In this document: positions 24,087 to 27,718 of the stretch, piece by piece
Position numbering within the stretch: position 1 is the stretch's first letter
How the letters are laid out: each line of letters starts with the position of its first letter
Notes under the pieces: model-generated
The model's database searches: none
What the model was told of the DNA's origin: nothing
The model's input: only the letters and a program-made list of their open reading frames with translations
Made by a program: the position numbers and the translations under genes
DNA from: Clostridium sp. AM49-4BH
Lineage (GTDB): Bacteria; Bacillota; Clostridia; Lachnospirales; Lachnospiraceae
Direction of reading: 5' to 3'
Length of the DNA: 27,718 nucleotides
Assembly: GCF_003478335.1 (NCBI RefSeq)
Contig: NZ_QUFB01000040.1
Location: 1 to 27,718 of the forward strand

Positions 24087-25637
24087 ATGTATACCACTTT
24101 TATTGCAGATGACGAATTAATTATCCGTCAAGGTTTACGTTGTATATTGGATTGGGAAGAACTAGGATTTCAAATTATTGGCGAAGCCGCAAATGGCGCC
24201 GATGCTTTGGATTTTATTATAAAAAATAATCCGGATTTGGTCTTGTTAGACATTCGAATGCCACAGATTCTTGGCACTGAAATCGTGCGGCGTGCGAAAG
24301 AACAGGGTTTTACCGGTAAATTCATCATTTTAAGCGGATTTACGGATTTTGAATATACGCAGGCAGCTATTCACTATGGCGTAGATTATTATTTAACAAA
24401 ACCGATTGATGAAGATGCTTTATTGGAAACCGTCAAAAATATTGCGCTGCAGCTTGATACAAGTAAACATCAGCAAGAAATATTCTTGGAATACAAACGC
24501 AAGGCACACGATATGATCCTGCATGATATTTTGATCGGTCATGATATTCCGACTGCACCTGATAACTTTGATTACTATCCAAAAGCAGATTGCTATCAGG
24601 TGATCATATATGAAAAATACAACCACAATGCAGAGCGGATCACCTATCGTTTTTCAGATCTGCTTATGGTTACGAATGAAGATAACAATTCCTATGAAGC
24701 GATCACGATTGATGGCAATGAAGTCCTGTTATTAAAGGGAACTTTCATATTACAAAAGTTCCAAGATTTTTTGGAGCGTTATGAACGCGAGCAGAAGCCA
24801 CAGACTAACTCGCCACTCGACTCCCTTTTTATCACCTATGGACGCACTGTCACTTCTCCAAAGGACATTCACACTTCCTATGAAGAAGCACTTCGATTAC
24901 TACAGCGCCGCTTTTTCTGCGAACATAAGCAGCACACGATCGGCTACAAACAATTGCCACAGTTGGAATCTCGTAAACCTTTTGAGATCAACCAAGATGT
25001 TTTGCAAAATTACTGCAAGCAATTGATCGGATATATTCAGGCCGCAAAGCGTAATCAGGTTGCTGAAACGCTGCACGATCTCGAAAATAATTTATACAAC
25101 TCTGCTGAAGATATTCAAGAGATTAAATTATTTTTGACCGATCTGTATCTGACGATCAAGGAAAAGCTGTCGCATCTCTATCACAATGCAGATATTCCAT
25201 TTCCTGGCAATGGCGACATTATCGCCTTTGTCGGAAGTCGGTATTATTTGTATGAGATTATTTTGTATTTTACGGAACAATTTGAATTGATCATGCGTGC
25301 TATTGGCAATCCGTCAAGTGATAGTGTAATGGATGATATTATTCATTACATCGAGCATAATTATATGGACAATATTAAACTGGAAAATATCGCTCCATTG
25401 TTTGGGTACAATAGTTCCTATCTCGGCAAGATTTTCAACAAAAAGGTCGGCGAAGGGTTTAATGTATTTATCGACAAAGTACGCATAAATCATTCCAAAG
25501 ATCTCTTGATCAACACCGAACTTAAAGTGTATGAGATTGCTGAGAAAGTCGGATATCGCAACGTGGATTATTTCCATACAAAATTTAAGAAGTATGTAAA
25601 AGAAAGTCCGGCAGAATTCCGCAAGAAGAATAAATAA
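24087..25637 (+). CDS. YesN-type response regulator with AraC DNA-binding domain
   Basis: A 516-residue two-component regulator. The receiver domain (1-120) has D8-D9, the phosphoacceptor D55 (LVLLDIRMP), S83 and K105 (YYLTKPID). A long middle region (about 130-410) is of the YesN sort. An AraC-type double helix-turn-helix domain follows at about 415-516 (MDNIKLENIAPLFGYNSSYL, then VYEIAEKVGYRNVDYFHTKF). Such regulators normally pair with a YesM-like histidine kinase and control sugar uptake or degradation genes, but no kinase is in the window. The ATG at 24087 lacks a strong ribosome binding site (GGGGAT at some distance). Repeat copies follow the stop codon. Confidence 0.92.
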   Translation: MYTTFIADDELIIRQGLRCILDWEELGFQIIGEAANGADALDFIIKNNPDLVLLDIRMPQILGTEIVRRAKEQGFTGKFIILSGFTDFEYTQAAIHYGVDYYLTKPIDEDALLETVKNIALQLDTSKHQQEIFLEYKRKAHDMILHDILIGHDIPTAPDNFDYYPKADCYQVIIYEKYNHNAERITYRFSDLLMVTNEDNNSYEAITIDGNEVLLLKGTFILQKFQDFLERYEREQKPQTNSPLDSLFITYGRTVTSPKDIHTSYEEALRLLQRRFFCEHKQHTIGYKQLPQLESRKPFEINQDVLQNYCKQLIGYIQAAKRNQVAETLHDLENNLYNSAEDIQEIKLFLTDLYLTIKEKLSHLYHNADIPFPGNGDIIAFVGSRYYLYEIILYFTEQFELIMRAIGNPSSDSVMDDIIHYIEHNYMDNIKLENIAPLFGYNSSYLGKIFNKKVGEGFNVFIDKVRINHSKDLLINTELKVYEIAEKVGYRNVDYFHTKFKKYVKESPAEFRKKNK

Positions 25638-25638
25638 A

Positions 25639-25856
25639 CAAAAGCAAAGCCAGCGCTTTGCTTTGCAAGAATTGCTAAAGCAATTCTTGGCGGCTTCATA
25701 CTACATAACAGCAATTTCCTATCAACCAAAAAAGCAAAGCCAGTGCTTTGCGATGATGTCATACTACATAACAGCAATTTCCTATCAACCAAAAAAGCAA
25801 AGCCAGCGCTTTGCGATGATATCACACAATATAACAGCAATTTCCCATTCCATAAA
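25639..25856. repeat. Three tandem copies of the dispersed repeat (copy d)
   Basis: The first unit has the GCAAAGC-CAGC-GCTTTGC hairpin and the CAAGAATTGC/GCAATTCTTG junction hairpin. The second (from about 25729) and third (from about 25791) are about 62-64 bp and lack the junction hairpin. Each ends in ATAACAGCAATTTCC. On the minus strand the first two hairpins are followed by T-rich runs of the intrinsic terminator type. The second unit has loop CAGT instead of CAGC with the stem unchanged. Confidence 0.8.
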
Positions 25857-25861
25857 CAAAG

Positions 25862-25900
25862 AACGCCTGAACCAGCATTGCCGGAACAGGCGTTTCTTCT
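25862..25900. terminator. Bidirectional terminator between convergent genes
   Basis: AACGCCTG (25862-25869) pairs with CAGGCGTT (25887-25894). The plus strand continues TTCTTCTGTTT and the minus strand CTTTGTTT. It separates the response regulator (+) from the M14 peptidase gene (-). Confidence 0.8.
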
Positions 25901-25938
25901 GTTTATTCTTCTTATCCTCGAAAACACAAGCGTTCTGG

Positions 25939-27492
25939 TTATTTTGAACGAAGTAGTTTGGCTTCCTCTAATACCAAACGATAATTTCTTCGCCAAGCAG
26001 ACGGGAACTGACTGCTTGGTAACGGACAGCCACGCACTCCAATTTCTAATGTAATCGAAGGTATTTTCTTCTTATACACCACATATTCCCGAAAGTTTCC
26101 TATACTCGGCTTGCCGGCATTATATCCTGCTGAAGAACCGTATCGCGTCAATGCGACAGCGCGACGATACATCGCAGCGGTCACCTTTCTGACGTTCCCC
26201 CGTTTTGAACAGCCGCCAAATGCGATCGAACCCATTGCATGATAATTTACCACACCCTTTAACTTCGATGTCTTCCTGATTTTACGAAGCAAAGATAGGA
26301 TTGCCCTTGTCTCTGGTTCACTTGCTGCATGAGTGCCGGTGTATCCCTCGCTTCCACGTTTCTGATATCTTGCACGATAGGATACCGGATAGTTACGATT
26401 CAAATCAACGCCTCTGGCATTTGCTTTCCATAACCGATGACGGTTTGCCCCCGGCATTTTTCGCAGGGTTTTTCGCAAGGATGCCTTACGTATCGCTCTA
26501 ATTCCATATTGTGATATCGTTACACCATCTGGATTTGCCATTGGTACATAATGAACGGCAATTTTTTCAAAAACATTGACGGGTACTGTTCCCGAAATAG
26601 AACGGTAATAATTTTTAAGATAATATTCAATCTGTGCCATGCAAAGCTGTACCGTCATATATTCTCGTGCATGAAGATTCGATACAACAAGCAAGGTTTT
26701 CTTGGCATTCGGATTGCCGATGATCACATCATATAAATTCCTTCCGTCGACCGATTTTCCAATCACTTGATAATGTACACGATCACCATAGGCGGCTTTG
26801 AGCTGATGAATATCCCAACTCATCTCGCTATAGCTGTAGCGCTGATGTTTTGTGTTGACAATCGTTTTGGTAGAAAACCACCTGCTGAGCTTACTATTTT
26901 CTTTATTGATCGCTTCTGACTGATAAGAAACAATTTTATATCTGTATTTCTTATTTGCTTTAATTCCCTTGTCGTCAAAACGGCAATTCTTCGTCGTACC
27001 TACATACCGGAACGCCTTGTTGTTCATCTGACGATATATCAAATACTTTTCTGCATTTTTCGCTTCTTTCCAAGTAATCACGAGACGGCTATTGTTTTTC
27101 CCGTAACAGATCTTAATGTTGCTGACCTTTCCCGGCCGTTCTATCGGAACTGCAGGAGTTTCTGTCGGTTCTGGCTCCAGTGTTGGTATTGGAGTCTCTG
27201 TTGGTTCCGGCTCCACGGTTGGTATTGGCGTCTCTACCGGCTCCGAAGATGGCTCTCTTGTTGCCGCCGGTGTCTCTGTCGGATCAGCAGATGGTTCTCT
27301 TGTTGCCGTCGGTGTCTCTTTCGGATCAGCAGATGGTTCTTCGGTGTCCGCTGATGCCTTGACAAATGCTTTCGTTGACACTGTACATTGTGAGTTTTTA
27401 CTCACCGCCGCCTGTCCGGTAACCCCCTCACTACATACCAATGTGGCACACAGGAGTATACATAGTGCTTTATTCCATCTGATTCTTTTCAT
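25939..27492 (-). CDS. Secreted FnIII-M14 zinc carboxypeptidase
   Basis: A 517-residue exported protein: signal peptide (1-28, cleavage near GQAA), a Thr/Pro/Glu-rich repetitive linker (about 48-118), a fibronectin type III domain (about 119-212) and an M14 peptidase domain (about 218-517). Zinc ligands are H274 and E277 (NLHAREYM) and H418 (VNYHAMG). N365-R366 (DLNRNYP) would bind the substrate carboxylate, and E483 (ITLEIG) is the catalytic glutamate. M14 enzymes in Firmicutes cleave wall peptides or act as carboxypeptidases; which applies here is unknown. AAAGGA precedes the ATG by eight bases. The linker is encoded by two kinds of short DNA repeats. Confidence 0.92.
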   Translation of the reverse strand: MKRIRWNKALCILLCATLVCSEGVTGQAAVSKNSQCTVSTKAFVKASADTEEPSADPKETPTATREPSADPTETPAATREPSSEPVETPIPTVEPEPTETPIPTLEPEPTETPAVPIERPGKVSNIKICYGKNNSRLVITWKEAKNAEKYLIYRQMNNKAFRYVGTTKNCRFDDKGIKANKKYRYKIVSYQSEAINKENSKLSRWFSTKTIVNTKHQRYSYSEMSWDIHQLKAAYGDRVHYQVIGKSVDGRNLYDVIIGNPNAKKTLLVVSNLHAREYMTVQLCMAQIEYYLKNYYRSISGTVPVNVFEKIAVHYVPMANPDGVTISQYGIRAIRKASLRKTLRKMPGANRHRLWKANARGVDLNRNYPVSYRARYQKRGSEGYTGTHAASEPETRAILSLLRKIRKTSKLKGVVNYHAMGSIAFGGCSKRGNVRKVTAAMYRRAVALTRYGSSAGYNAGKPSIGNFREYVVYKKKIPSITLEIGVRGCPLPSSQFPSAWRRNYRLVLEEAKLLRSK

Positions 27493-27549
27493 TGTTACGT
27501 TCCTTTCCTCATATGCTGTCTTTTCTTTCCTAATTGTTGCTCAGATTAT

Positions 27550-27577
27550 ATTGTAGCACAAATGTATTAAAATGTAA
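27550..27577 (-). promoter_or_regulatory. Promoter of the M14 peptidase gene
   Basis: TTACAT (27572-27577), 16 bases and TACAAT (27550-27555) on the minus strand, with an extended TG one base before the -10. Confidence 0.5.
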
Positions 27578-27594
27578 TGACCAACTAACGCTTA

Positions 27595-27718
27595 ATTTCT
27601 CTATCCTGATGCGACTTTTCCGGCTGGCAGGGTAGAGATTTCGGCTGGACAGATCCTGATTTCTCTGCCCTGGCTCCACGTTTTCGGCTGGCAGGGTAGA
27701 GATTTCGGCTGGCCAAAT
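27595..27718. repeat. 64-bp tandem repeat at the right edge
   Basis: Two units start with ATTTCTCT at 27595 and 27659. Each contains GGCTGGCAGGGTAGAGATTT (27622 and 27686) followed by CGGCTGG. Inside, GGCAGGGTAGAGAT is a near inverted match of ATTTCTCTGCCCTGG, so neighbouring units can pair. The array may continue beyond the window. No coding frame is supported here. Confidence 0.75.

Noticed and set aside
27116..27556. Plus-strand 146-codon Gly/Ser/Val-rich frame
   Set aside because: It is the antisense of the repetitive linker and signal peptide of the M14 peptidase; no ribosome binding site or domain.

Overview
The window looks like a chromosomal segment from an anaerobic, spore-forming Firmicute, most likely a gut Lachnospiraceae/Clostridia member. 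The grounds are strong AGGAGG-type ribosome binding sites, a moderate GC content, a YesN-type response regulator, the hydrogenase maturase HydE, a spore maturation protein B gene, host- or diet-glycan hydrolases (GH29, GH26) and a four-cysteine small protein of a type I associate with Lachnospiraceae. The genus cannot be fixed from sequence reading alone. Most genes are on the minus strand. The two clear plus-strand genes are a Na/phosphate symporter and a response regulator. No rRNA, tRNA, CRISPR array, transposase or phage gene was seen.

Layout. 1-2800: the start of an unknown minus-strand gene at the edge, then a cell-envelope stress module (ECF sigma factor, membrane anti-sigma-like protein, secreted SH3 protein) with a probable autoregulated ECF promoter. 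2800-6100: NUDIX hydrolase and YugP-like membrane zinc peptidase, divergent from a Na/Pi-cotransporter-PhoU fusion. 6100-11700: a minus-strand carbohydrate block with a secreted GH29 alpha-L-fucosidase, an FGGY ribulokinase-like protein, L-ribulose-5-phosphate 4-epimerase (AraD) and a CorA-like transporter, plus a SanA-like DUF218 protein upstream. 11800-15225: a copper resistance operon, csoR-copA, in which copA carries a C-terminal CopZ-like domain with its own internal ribosome binding site. Its promoter has a matched pair of CsoR operators. 15600-18000: sulfur assimilation (cysK, metY). 18200-23300: hydE, mnmA, nadA, and a small Cys protein with a cytoplasmic GH26. 23400-27700: spmB, a YesN-type regulator, and a secreted FnIII-M14 carboxypeptidase.

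The most unusual content is non-coding. (i) A 552-bp foldback element at 19309-19860 has perfect 18-bp ends and matching blocks through both arms, and fills the whole gap between mnmA and hydE. A solitary near-copy of its end lies at 2725. (ii) A family of short repeats (6048, 11718, 23308, 25639) is defined by one complete 88-bp copy with 11-bp terminal inverted repeats. On the minus strand it carries an intrinsic terminator hairpin with a compensatory base-pair change between copies. (iii) A 35-bp repeat occurs three times in tandem between csoR and copA, and a 64-bp repeat runs off the right edge.

Four conserved genes (ECF sigma, corA, mnmA, spmB) are broken by a total of six single-base deletions and no insertions. 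This pattern points to deletion-type sequencing or assembly error more than to real decay, although only read data can decide. They are listed as pseudogenes with their full reconstructed extents.
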